Positions 8,623 through 16,185 of a stretch of DNA of 64,000 nt are shown here, one piece after another. Within the stretch, counting starts at the first letter, position 1; each line of letters starts with the position of its first letter. Source of the stretch: G963676655 sp963678305 (GTDB taxonomy: Bacteria; Verrucomicrobiota; Lentisphaeria; Victivallales; Victivallaceae); contig CAXXVV010000004.1 of the NCBI GenBank assembly GCA_963678305.2, forward strand, positions 62,001-126,000, given 5' to 3'. Below the pieces are notes generated by a model. The model worked only from the letters and a program-made list of their open reading frames with translations, did not search any database and had not been told where the DNA came from. The position numbers and the translations under genes are program-made.

Positions 8623-9459
8623 ATGTTAACTACGATTACAGCTATTATCGTAATGGCCCTGATCGGCTTGATCCTCGGCTGCGTAATCGGGATTGCGGCA
8701 AAAATATTTTTTGTCAAAACCGATCCCCGGATCGAGCAAGTCTGTGAGATGCTGCCCGGCGCGAATTGCGGCGGCTGCGGCCGTGCCGGATGCTCCGATT
8801 TCGCCAAAGCAATTGTTACCGGAGAAGCCACCCCTGACAAATGTCCCGTAAATTCGCCCGAAGCAATTGAAGAAATCTGCAATCTTCTGGGTATTGTCGC
8901 CACCGGCGGCGAAAAACAAATCGCGGTCGTTTTGTGCGGCGGCGACATCAATCAAACCAAAGTCAAATCATTATATAACGGCGTCAGCGACTGTATTTCC
9001 GCCAACCTGATCGCCGGCGGACCTAAAGGCTGCGGCTACGGCTGTCTCGGAATGGCAAGTTGCGCCCGCGCCTGCCCTTTCAACGCAATCGAAATCCTGA
9101 ACGGCCTGGCGGTAGTACATCCGCAATTGTGTGTCGGTTGCGGCAAATGTGTTGAAACCTGTCCGCGCGACCTGATCAAGCTGGTGCCGGCCTCGGCCAA
9201 AGTTCATGTTTACTGCAGTTCACCGGAAAAGGGACCGGTCAAAAAGAAAGTCTGCGCGGTTCCGTGTCTGGGCTGCCGCAAATGTTTCAAAGCCGCGGAA
9301 GAAAATATTGAAATGCATGGTTTCAGGGCGATGGTCAATTACGACAATCCGCCCGGTGAAGAAATCATTGAAGCGGCCAAATGTCCGACCAATTGTATTT
9401 TACTGGATCAGGACCACTATAACAAGTGTAAAGCCGATTCGGAAGGAGCCGCGAAATGA
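8623..9459 (+). CDS. rnfB: Rnf complex subunit B, multi-cluster ferredoxin
   Basis: A 278-aa protein with one N-terminal membrane helix (about residues 4-30), then a 4Fe-4S domain with C49, C52, C57 and C74 (NCGGCGRAGC), then two ferredoxin clusters (C137, C141, C147, C151 and C170, C173, C176, C180, the second as CVGCGKCVETCP). More Cys pairs follow (CAVPCLGCRKC). RnfB is the likely entry point for ferredoxin electrons and is what separates Rnf from Nqr. SD AAAGGAAG. It lies 31 bases after rnfA and overlaps rnfC by four bases (ATGA), which suggests coupled translation. Confidence 0.95.
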   Translation: MLTTITAIIVMALIGLILGCVIGIAAKIFFVKTDPRIEQVCEMLPGANCGGCGRAGCSDFAKAIVTGEATPDKCPVNSPEAIEEICNLLGIVATGGEKQIAVVLCGGDINQTKVKSLYNGVSDCISANLIAGGPKGCGYGCLGMASCARACPFNAIEILNGLAVVHPQLCVGCGKCVETCPRDLIKLVPASAKVHVYCSSPEKGPVKKKVCAVPCLGCRKCFKAAEENIEMHGFRAMVNYDNPPGEEIIEAAKCPTNCILLDQDHYNKCKADSEGAAK

Positions 9460-10787
9460 GCGATTACAAATCTATTGAGAAAACCATTAAATTCAAAGGC
9501 GGCGTCCATCCCAAAGAGGGAAAGGAACTGGCTGAAAAAAGCGCGATAGCCGACGCGCCGCTGATGGATAATTATAAGGTAGTAATCCACCAGAACATCG
9601 GCGCCCCGCCGAAATTGCTGGTAAAAAAAGGCGATGTCGTCAAAAAAGGTCAAATGATCGCTGAAGCCGGCGGCTTTGTTTCGGTTCCGCTGCACGCGCC
9701 GACCAGCGGCACGGTTGCCGATATCGAATTTATTCCCGGAGTAATGGGAATCATGGTCGAAGCTGTTTCAATCGATGCCGACGGCGAGGACGCCTGGGGT
9801 GAACTGCCGCCGCCAATCGACTGGAAAAACGCTTCCGCCGACGAATTGAAAAAACGCATTTGCGACAGCGGTATTGTCGGCATGGGCGGCGCGGCTTTTC
9901 CGAGCCATGTAAAACTGTCTCCCCCGCCGGATAAGAAAGTCGATACGCTGATCCTTAACGGAGCGGAATGCGAACCCTACCTCACCGCCGACCACCGGCT
10001 GATGCTTGAACAACCGGAAAAGGTACTCGAAGGCGCGGCAATTCTGGCTAAAGCCGCCGGCGTAACCGAGATCGCGATCGGGGTTGAAAACAATAAACCG
10101 GACGCGATTGCCGCCCTGGAAGCGGTTGCTGATAAATACGGCGTCAAAGTCAAAGCTTTACGGGTTAAATATCCGCAGGGCGCGGAAAAACAGCTGATCT
10201 ACGCGATAACCGGACGAAAAGTCCCGGCCGGCGCGCTGCCGATGGATTGCGGTTGCGTGGTCCAGAACGTCGGAACCGCCGCGGCGGTCACCGACGCGGT
10301 CAAAGAAGGCAAACCGTTGATCGACCGGATCACCTCCGTGACCGGCGAACCGGTAAATTCTCCGGCTAACCTGCGCTTGAAACTCGGAACACCGATCGAG
10401 GCGGCAATCCAGCTCGCCGGCGGCGTCAAAGGCAATGTCGGCAAAGTCATCCTCGGCGGACCGATGATGGGTTTTGCGCAAAAATCATTGCATGTTACCG
10501 TACAGAAAAATACTTCCGGCATCCTGTTGCTGAGTCCCGATGACGTGGTTCAATACCAATCGGAACCATGTATCCGCTGCGGCCGCTGCATCGGCGCTTG
10601 CGCGATGAATCTGCTGCCCGGGACACTCAGTACGCTGATTGAAAGCGAAAAGTTCGAACTGGCCGGCAAATACAATGTCATGGATTGTCTGGAATGCGGT
10701 TCCTGCGCCTACGTGTGCCCGTCACACCGTCCGATCATCCAGCACATTCGCCGCTGCAAGGCGGAACTCAGGAAAAAGAAAAAATAA
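9456..10787 (+). CDS. rnfC: Rnf complex subunit C, NADH-linked
   Basis: A 443-aa peripheral subunit that exchanges electrons with NAD(H) through FMN. The N-terminal part has the barrel-sandwich region (VKKGDVVKKGQMIAEAGG), followed by the nucleotide-binding domain with GMGGAAFPSHVK and LILNGAECEPYLTAD, which are RnfC and complex I 51-kDa signatures. Two 4Fe-4S motifs lie near the end: CIRCGRCIGAC from residue 372 and CLECGSCAYVC from residue 411. The protein ends soon after them, so the long Ala/Lys-rich tail of E. coli RsxC is absent, as in many anaerobes. The start overlaps the rnfB stop. Confidence 0.95.
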   Translation: MSDYKSIEKTIKFKGGVHPKEGKELAEKSAIADAPLMDNYKVVIHQNIGAPPKLLVKKGDVVKKGQMIAEAGGFVSVPLHAPTSGTVADIEFIPGVMGIMVEAVSIDADGEDAWGELPPPIDWKNASADELKKRICDSGIVGMGGAAFPSHVKLSPPPDKKVDTLILNGAECEPYLTADHRLMLEQPEKVLEGAAILAKAAGVTEIAIGVENNKPDAIAALEAVADKYGVKVKALRVKYPQGAEKQLIYAITGRKVPAGALPMDCGCVVQNVGTAAAVTDAVKEGKPLIDRITSVTGEPVNSPANLRLKLGTPIEAAIQLAGGVKGNVGKVILGGPMMGFAQKSLHVTVQKNTSGILLLSPDDVVQYQSEPCIRCGRCIGACAMNLLPGTLSTLIESEKFELAGKYNVMDCLECGSCAYVCPSHRPIIQHIRRCKAELRKKKK

Positions 10788-10811
10788 TTAAATGCAATTG
10801 ATAATATAAAA

Positions 10812-11912
10812 ATGGAAACAAAACAAGAAATGAGTACGGAAAACAAACCTGATGTAAGAATGCCGGATGAGGGTTCTTTACTGGTCAGTTCCTCGCCGCA
10901 CCTGCACGCCAAACAGGATGTGCAGGCGATTATGGCGCTGGTAATGATCTCCCTTATGCCCGCGACTTTTGCCGGAATGTACTTTTTCGGAACCAGCGCT
11001 ATTCTGGTCGTGGTCCAGTGCGTAGTGTTCTGCGTTCTAGCCGAAATGCTGTGGTGCAAACTGGCCGGCAAACCGATCTCAACCGTCAAAGACTGTTCAG
11101 CCGCGGTAACCGGCTTATTGCTGGGCCTTAACCTGTCAGCCATGGCGCCGTGGTGGCTGTGCCTGATCGGCGCCCTGTTGGCGATATGGCTTGGCAAACA
11201 AGTCTTCGGCGGCCTGGGGCACAACCCGTTCAACCCGTGTCTGGTCGCTCGTGTCGCCCTGTTGATCGGCTTCCCCAAATACATGACCACCTGGGTCCCG
11301 ACCAACTGGATGCAATCCAGCACCATGACCTCGGATTACACTAAAATGTTCAATGTGGTTGAGAGCAAATTCGTCGACGGCCTGACCTGCGCTACTCCGC
11401 TTGGCGAAGCAAAAGAAGCCTTGACTCCGCATTTATACAGCACCGAAGCCTACTGGAACTACTTTATCGGCAACGTTGGCGGCTGTATTGGAGAAACTTC
11501 CACTTTGGCGCTGCTGATCGGCGGAGTCTTTCTACTGTGCCTGCGCCTGATCAAATGGCAGGTGCCGGTTGCGTTCCTCGGAACGGTTGCTTTGTTTACT
11601 CTTGGCATGAACCTTTATGATCCCGGTTCATACGCTCCGCCGTTGTTCCATCTGTTGACCGGCGGTCTGATGCTGGGGGCGTTTTTCAAAGCGACCGACA
11701 TGGTAACATCTCCAATGACCAATCTCGGTGCGTTTATTTTCGGTATCGGCTGCGGACTAATTACCGTGGTGATCCGTCTCTTCTGCAACTATCCGGAAGG
11801 AGTCAGCTTTGCAGTTCTCTTCATGAATGCGCTGGTTCCGCTGATCGACCGTTTCGCCCGGACCACACCGTTCGGATTCATTAAACCCAAAGCCGTGGAA
11901 GGAGGGTGCTGA
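10812..11912 (+). CDS. rnfD: Rnf complex subunit D
   Basis: A 366-aa membrane protein of the RnfD/NqrB family with about ten hydrophobic segments. Recognisable parts are SSSPHLHAKQDVQAIMALVM near the start, GGLGHNPFNPCLVARVALL, and MLGAFFKATDMVTSPMTNLG, which covers the region where FMN is joined to a Thr in this family. RnfD is thought to form the ion path. The ribosome site is weak. A second in-frame ATG (MSTENK) six codons on is an alternative start. The stop lies one base before the rnfG start. Confidence 0.93.
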   Translation: METKQEMSTENKPDVRMPDEGSLLVSSSPHLHAKQDVQAIMALVMISLMPATFAGMYFFGTSAILVVVQCVVFCVLAEMLWCKLAGKPISTVKDCSAAVTGLLLGLNLSAMAPWWLCLIGALLAIWLGKQVFGGLGHNPFNPCLVARVALLIGFPKYMTTWVPTNWMQSSTMTSDYTKMFNVVESKFVDGLTCATPLGEAKEALTPHLYSTEAYWNYFIGNVGGCIGETSTLALLIGGVFLLCLRLIKWQVPVAFLGTVALFTLGMNLYDPGSYAPPLFHLLTGGLMLGAFFKATDMVTSPMTNLGAFIFGIGCGLITVVIRLFCNYPEGVSFAVLFMNALVPLIDRFARTTPFGFIKPKAVEGGC

Positions 11913-11913
11913 A

Positions 11914-12603
11914 ATGAGTCTTAAAGATACTAACAACACTTTCCTGCTGGGCGTGTTCCTGTGCGTCATCGGCGCGATTGCCGCGCTGGTTCTGGCTCAG
12001 GTGGACAGCTTGACCAAAGAACCGATCAAGAAAAACGAACAGAAGGTACTGAACGACGGACTCAAAAAAGTTCTGCCGGAATGCGATGAAATTGTCGGTC
12101 CTACCAAAAACATCAAATCAGCCGACACGGAAAAATACGATGTGCAGTTTTACGGCGCGCTTAAAAGCGGCAAACTGGTTGCCGTCGCCGGGATCTCAAA
12201 AACCATGAAAGGCTACAGCGGCCTGATTCAGGCAATGGTCGGAATCAATGCCGACGGCAAGATCCGGACCGTCATCATCACCAAACAGAACGAGACTCCC
12301 GGCCTCGGAACGGTCGTCTGCGACCGCAAACAGGAAATCACCATCTTCGATCTGCTGAAAGGCGGGAAAGAAGCGGTTGCCCTGCCCCCGAACCCGATTC
12401 TCGATCAATATGACGGCAAAACTGCCGGCAAAGAGCTGTGGAAAGTGAAGAAAGACGGCGGCTCCCTGGATTACATTACCGGCGCGACAATCTCGAGCCG
12501 GGCGGTTGCCGATGTTGTTTACCGCATATCACACACCTTTAATGTCGATAAAAAAGTGATTAAATCAGATCTTGCCTCCGGCAAAAAGAAGGAGGATAAA
12601 TAA
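11914..12603 (+). CDS. rnfG: Rnf complex subunit G
   Basis: A 229-aa protein with one N-terminal membrane helix and a periplasmic FMN-binding domain. The covalent flavin motif is visible as YITGATISSRAV (family pattern S/T-G-A-T-x-S/T, flavin on the second Thr). The earlier ETPGLGT motif is also typical. RnfG carries electrons on the outer face of the complex. GGAGG lies upstream of the ATG. Its TAA stop overlaps the ATG of rnfE by one base. Confidence 0.95.
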   Translation: MSLKDTNNTFLLGVFLCVIGAIAALVLAQVDSLTKEPIKKNEQKVLNDGLKKVLPECDEIVGPTKNIKSADTEKYDVQFYGALKSGKLVAVAGISKTMKGYSGLIQAMVGINADGKIRTVIITKQNETPGLGTVVCDRKQEITIFDLLKGGKEAVALPPNPILDQYDGKTAGKELWKVKKDGGSLDYITGATISSRAVADVVYRISHTFNVDKKVIKSDLASGKKKEDK

Positions 12604-13280
12604 TGAGCTTAGTTCAAGATTTCAGCAAAGGCATCTGGAAAGAAAACCCGGTTCTGGTTCTGCTGCTCGGTATGTGCCCCACCCTGGCCGTTACCTCCAA
12701 CGCCAAGAACGGTCTCGGCATGGGCCTGGCCACCGTATTCGTCCTGCTGGGCAGTAATATTGTGATATCCTGCATTCGCGGGATCGTCCCGAAAAAGATC
12801 CGCATCCCCTGTTACATCGTGGTCATAGCCACGTTCGTAACGGTGGTAGACATGTTGATGAAGGCTTATGCCCCCCCGGCTATCAACGAGGCGCTGGGTA
12901 TCTTTATCCCGCTGATCGTTGTTAACTGTATTGTCCTCGGACGTGCGGAAGCCTTTGCCTCCAAAAACAATCCGCTGCGTTCAGCCATGGACGGCCTTGG
13001 CATGGGCGCCGGCTTCACCCTGGCGCTGGTCGCACTGGGCTGCACCCGTGAATTTCTCAGTGCCGGAACTTTGTTCGAAGTCAAAATGATTCCGGCCTGG
13101 AAAGTCAGTTTCATGCTGCCGACCGGAGCGCCCGGGGCTTTTATTATCCTTGGCTGTTTCCTGGCGTTCATGAACTGGCTGAATATCCGCAAAGCGGTCA
13201 AGCGCGGCGAAATTTATCTGACCCCGAAGGGTCTTGATTGCCGCTCCTGCCGCATCTGCGACATCAATACCGACGATTAA
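12603..13280 (+). CDS. rnfE: Rnf complex subunit E with a Cys-rich tail
   Basis: A 225-aa membrane protein, the partner and homologue of RnfA. Family text includes NPVLVLLLGMCPTLAVTSNA and FIPLIVVNCIVLGRAEAFA, each with the conserved core Cys. Beyond the last membrane segment the protein ends in a polar tail with LDCRSCRICDINTDD, giving a C-x2-C-x2-C pattern. This tail is not part of the ordinary RnfE core and might bind a metal. SD AAGGAGG. It is the last gene of the operon, with a terminator 21 bases after the stop. Confidence 0.94.
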   Translation: MSLVQDFSKGIWKENPVLVLLLGMCPTLAVTSNAKNGLGMGLATVFVLLGSNIVISCIRGIVPKKIRIPCYIVVIATFVTVVDMLMKAYAPPAINEALGIFIPLIVVNCIVLGRAEAFASKNNPLRSAMDGLGMGAGFTLALVALGCTREFLSAGTLFEVKMIPAWKVSFMLPTGAPGAFIILGCFLAFMNWLNIRKAVKRGEIYLTPKGLDCRSCRICDINTDD

Positions 13281-13300
13281 GTCGTAATTATTGAACCATC

Positions 13301-13337
13301 AAAAGCGGGCCCATTCAAAAGGGTCCGCTTTTTTTAT
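13301..13337 (+). terminator. Rho-independent terminator of the rnf operon
   Basis: AAGCGGGCCC pairs with GGGTCCGCTT (one G-T pair) around an 8-base loop, and the 3' arm runs straight into T residues. It starts 21 bases after the rnfE stop. Confidence 0.9.
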
Positions 13338-13340
13338 TTA

Positions 13341-13606
13341 GTAATCGGTCAGTCGAGTATTCGGCATTCGACATTCGGCAACTTACGCTCAACCTCATTT
13401 ATTAAAGCAGCTTCGCGCTTAATAATAAAGAGATCGCTCCAGTCGAATGGAAGTCTCTGCGTCATGCTTTGCATGACAAATACGCTACGCTCACTTTCGC
13501 CTGCGGCGACCAGCGATTCTTCGCTGGACCACGCCCGCGTACGACGCGGAACGATCATACTGCTTTGCAGAAATTTCTTTTTTTAATAAATCAACTGACC
13601 GATTAC
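13341..13606. mobile_element. MITE-like element with 13-bp inverted ends and an 8-bp target duplication
   Basis: The left end GTAATCGGTCAGT (13341-13353) and right end ACTGACCGATTAC (13594-13606) are exact reverse complements. The same 8 bases, TTTATTTA, lie directly outside both ends (13333-13340 and 13607-13614), as expected for a target duplication made on insertion. The 266-bp body has no convincing gene but is full of small hairpins with 3-4 base loops: 13461-13477 (GTCATGC/GCATGAC), 13498-13508, 13510-13527 (CCAGCGA/TCGCTGG), 13535-13549 (CCGCGT/ACGCGG) and 13560-13570. It has no transposase, so it would move only with help from one elsewhere. The T/A-rich duplication could be chance, but together with exact ends this is unlikely. 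Confidence 0.7.
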
Positions 13607-13713
13607 TTTATTTATCCGGTTCTGCAAAAAAGTCTCCGCTTTTTATTGCAATGTTTTTTTTACCGGGCTATATTATTATTTCTTAAACATCTCACAAGAC
13701 ACAGGAAATTATT

Positions 13714-15135
13714 ATGTCGCAGCCCAATATTATCTTGATTATTGCCGATCAGTGGCGCGGAGATTGCCTCAGTGTAACCGGACATACCGGAGTGGATACG
13801 CCGAATCTGGATTCTCTGGCCCGTCAGGGTTCAGTGTTCAATCACGCCTACTCATCCTGCCCTTCATGCATCGCGGCCCGGGCCTCGCTCTTCACCGGAC
13901 TGGCGCCGAATTCACATGGCAGACTCGGATACAAGGATCAGGTGCCGTGGAACTATGATAATATGCTGGCCCAAATATTCAGCGACGCCGGATACCAGAC
14001 GCACTGTTCGGGCAAAACCCATTTTTTCCCGCAGCGTAAACATTGCGGCTTTCATTCAACCGACTCGTATGAGGGCAGTCAGAATTTCGACGGGACATAC
14101 GTCAACGATTACCGGGAATGGCTGCGCGATAAAACCGGCGGTGAATTCCACGAATGGGATCACGGCATGAACGATAACTCCTGGATGGCCAGGCCAAGTC
14201 AATTACCGGAACATCTGCATAACAACTGGTGGACGATGAATACCGCGCTGGATTTCCTCAAACGCCGGGACCGTACCAGACCATATTTTCTGAATATCTC
14301 TTTTCACCGGCCGCATCCGCCGATCGATCCGCCGCAGGTTTATTACGATATGTACAAAAATCGGGATATCCCGGAAATTCCGGTTGGCGAATGGGCGGAA
14401 AAATACGCGGTTCCGGTCAAAAATACCTCAACCGCATACGGACTGCTGCCGCAAGAGGTACTGAAACATTCGCGTCGCGCTTATTACGCTCAATTAGCGC
14501 ATATTGACAACCAGATAGGACGGCTGTTGTCTTCATTCCGTAATTTGAATGAAGATATGCCATGCATCATTTTCACCTCTGATCACGGGGAACTGCTTGG
14601 CGATCATAATTTGTTCTGCAAGAGTCTGCCTTATGAGGGCTCGACCCGCATTCCGATGATTATCTTCGACCCGCGCAAAAAGCCGCTTGAAAACCCGATA
14701 AATGAACAGCCGGCGGCGATTGAGGATCTTTATCCGGCAATCCTTGAAATGGCCGGGCTTACCGTTCCCGGCGGAATTGACGGCATCAATCCGTTGTCCC
14801 GTCCCACCGGCAACGACAAAGATACCTATATCCACGCAGAACATAATTGGGACGGCGATAAAAGCTGGCAGATGCTGACTGACGGCCGCGAGAAATATAT
14901 CTGGTGGGCACAATCAGGGGAAGAACAGTTGTTTGACCTGACAACCGATCCGCATGAACTCTTCGACTTAAGCAGCAAGCCGGAGCATAAAAACAGTCTT
15001 GAACTCTGGCGCAAACGCCTGATCGCAAAACTGGCGGAACGCCCGGAAGACAGGCTCTCCAACGGAAATAAACTGATTCCCGGTAAAGCCCTGACTTCAG
15101 TCAAACAGTGGCTGCTTGACGCTTGTAAAATATGA
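13714..15135 (+). CDS. Sulfatase (alkaline-phosphatase fold)
   Basis: A 473-aa type I sulfatase that would remove sulfate esters from a glycan or similar substrate. N-terminal metal ligands lie in IIADQWRGD. The active-site Cys, which must be turned into formylglycine, is Cys52 in C-I-A-A-R followed by ASLFTG. This fits the C-x-P/A-x-R rule with Ala in place of the usual Pro. A later metal site is FTSDHGELLGDH. No signal peptide is seen, which suggests a cytoplasmic enzyme acting on imported oligosaccharides. The start has AGGA 8 bases upstream. It ends 15 bases from a convergent gene. No maturase gene is present in the window. Confidence 0.92.
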   Translation: MSQPNIILIIADQWRGDCLSVTGHTGVDTPNLDSLARQGSVFNHAYSSCPSCIAARASLFTGLAPNSHGRLGYKDQVPWNYDNMLAQIFSDAGYQTHCSGKTHFFPQRKHCGFHSTDSYEGSQNFDGTYVNDYREWLRDKTGGEFHEWDHGMNDNSWMARPSQLPEHLHNNWWTMNTALDFLKRRDRTRPYFLNISFHRPHPPIDPPQVYYDMYKNRDIPEIPVGEWAEKYAVPVKNTSTAYGLLPQEVLKHSRRAYYAQLAHIDNQIGRLLSSFRNLNEDMPCIIFTSDHGELLGDHNLFCKSLPYEGSTRIPMIIFDPRKKPLENPINEQPAAIEDLYPAILEMAGLTVPGGIDGINPLSRPTGNDKDTYIHAEHNWDGDKSWQMLTDGREKYIWWAQSGEEQLFDLTTDPHELFDLSSKPEHKNSLELWRKRLIAKLAERPEDRLSNGNKLIPGKALTSVKQWLLDACKI

Positions 15136-15150
15136 GTCGAAAAATGCTGA

Positions 15151-16059
15151 TTACTTTTTATATTTGAACGGCTGAAGCATGACATCTTCGTCATACGCCT
15201 CGTTCAGGTAGCCTTCCGTCGCATACATATAAAGTGACGCGATATAGATGTGTTCGGTCAATTTAACCAGCATACCGATAACGATCATCGTGACTACCCC
15301 GAGGCAGATCACGGCAATCGCCAAAGCCGGAATACCGGCGTTGAAACAGACGGCAGCCAGAACAATCGTCAACAGAATAACCGGCAGATCCAGCAGAAAA
15401 CTGAGCACCGACAGCCCAAGAAATCCGATCAGCGATTCGCCCCAGGTTTTGGTAATGATCCCGGCTGATTTTTTCAAGTTGGTTATCGGATTGAAACTGT
15501 CTTCATTACAGATAATGACCGGAACCGCGAAAATCGTCGCGACAGCCCAAACCAGGCCGATAAGCTTGATTATCAGTTGTCCGAGCCAGCCCAGCCGTTC
15601 TTCCAGCATCTTCAAAATAGTACCAACCGTTGCGGCCAACAGCGCCCACATGGCGATTGACGCCAGTTTTGACAACGCGAAAGCGAATCCGCGTTTGATA
15701 AAGACCGGATTGCCACGCAACCCCTGGATGATTTCGCTGTAAAAAGCGACATTGAAAAAAGTCGCCATGAAAAACGAAAGAAAATATCCGGCAAAAAGAA
15801 TTACGACATATAAAATATTATTGATCTGGTCGGCTTGCCCCTCAGTTGTTTCATGGGTTGACTTAGCTGAATTTACCAGTTGCTGCCACGCTTCAGGGTT
15901 CAACATAAAGAAAGCGGTTCCGCCGCCTAAGATCAGCATTGCAATAATGATGATGAAGATCGAAGATAAAATCGGAAACAGTACCAGTTTTTTATTTTCA
16001 GCAAGCACCTTCAATGAATTGTTAAAGATCCGCCAGCTTCTCTCAATCCGGACAAACAT
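15151..16059 (-). CDS. DUF6159-like integral membrane protein
   Basis: A 302-aa protein with about six long hydrophobic segments. The opening, RIERSWRIFNNSLKVLAENKKLVLFPI, split here by a short basic stretch, resembles the DUF6159 family: an S-W-x-L/I-F start, then a Leu-rich helix before the first membrane span. A C-terminal cytoplasmic tail follows the last span (YMYATEGYLNEAYDED). The function of the family is not known. The start is well supported by AAGGAGG. It is convergent with the sulfatase and separate from the exported protein upstream, from which a 126-bp gap divides it. Confidence 0.7.
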   Translation of the reverse strand: MFVRIERSWRIFNNSLKVLAENKKLVLFPILSSIFIIIIAMLILGGGTAFFMLNPEAWQQLVNSAKSTHETTEGQADQINNILYVVILFAGYFLSFFMATFFNVAFYSEIIQGLRGNPVFIKRGFAFALSKLASIAMWALLAATVGTILKMLEERLGWLGQLIIKLIGLVWAVATIFAVPVIICNEDSFNPITNLKKSAGIITKTWGESLIGFLGLSVLSFLLDLPVILLTIVLAAVCFNAGIPALAIAVICLGVVTMIVIGMLVKLTEHIYIASLYMYATEGYLNEAYDEDVMLQPFKYKK

Positions 16060-16185
16060 CGCACCATCCTCCTTGTTGATTAATGTTTACAGCAAACACA
16101 GATAAAATAAATATATAACAACGCGGAAGATTTTTCAAGTGCGTATTATAACCGGATTATTTGGAAACATATTATCGAACAACAT

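Noticed and set aside
7989..13280. Na+-translocating NADH:quinone reductase (Nqr) in place of Rnf
   Set aside because: The operon has a multi-cluster RnfB and an RnfC with two ferredoxin motifs, and lacks NqrF. The order A-B-C-D-G-E is that of Rnf.
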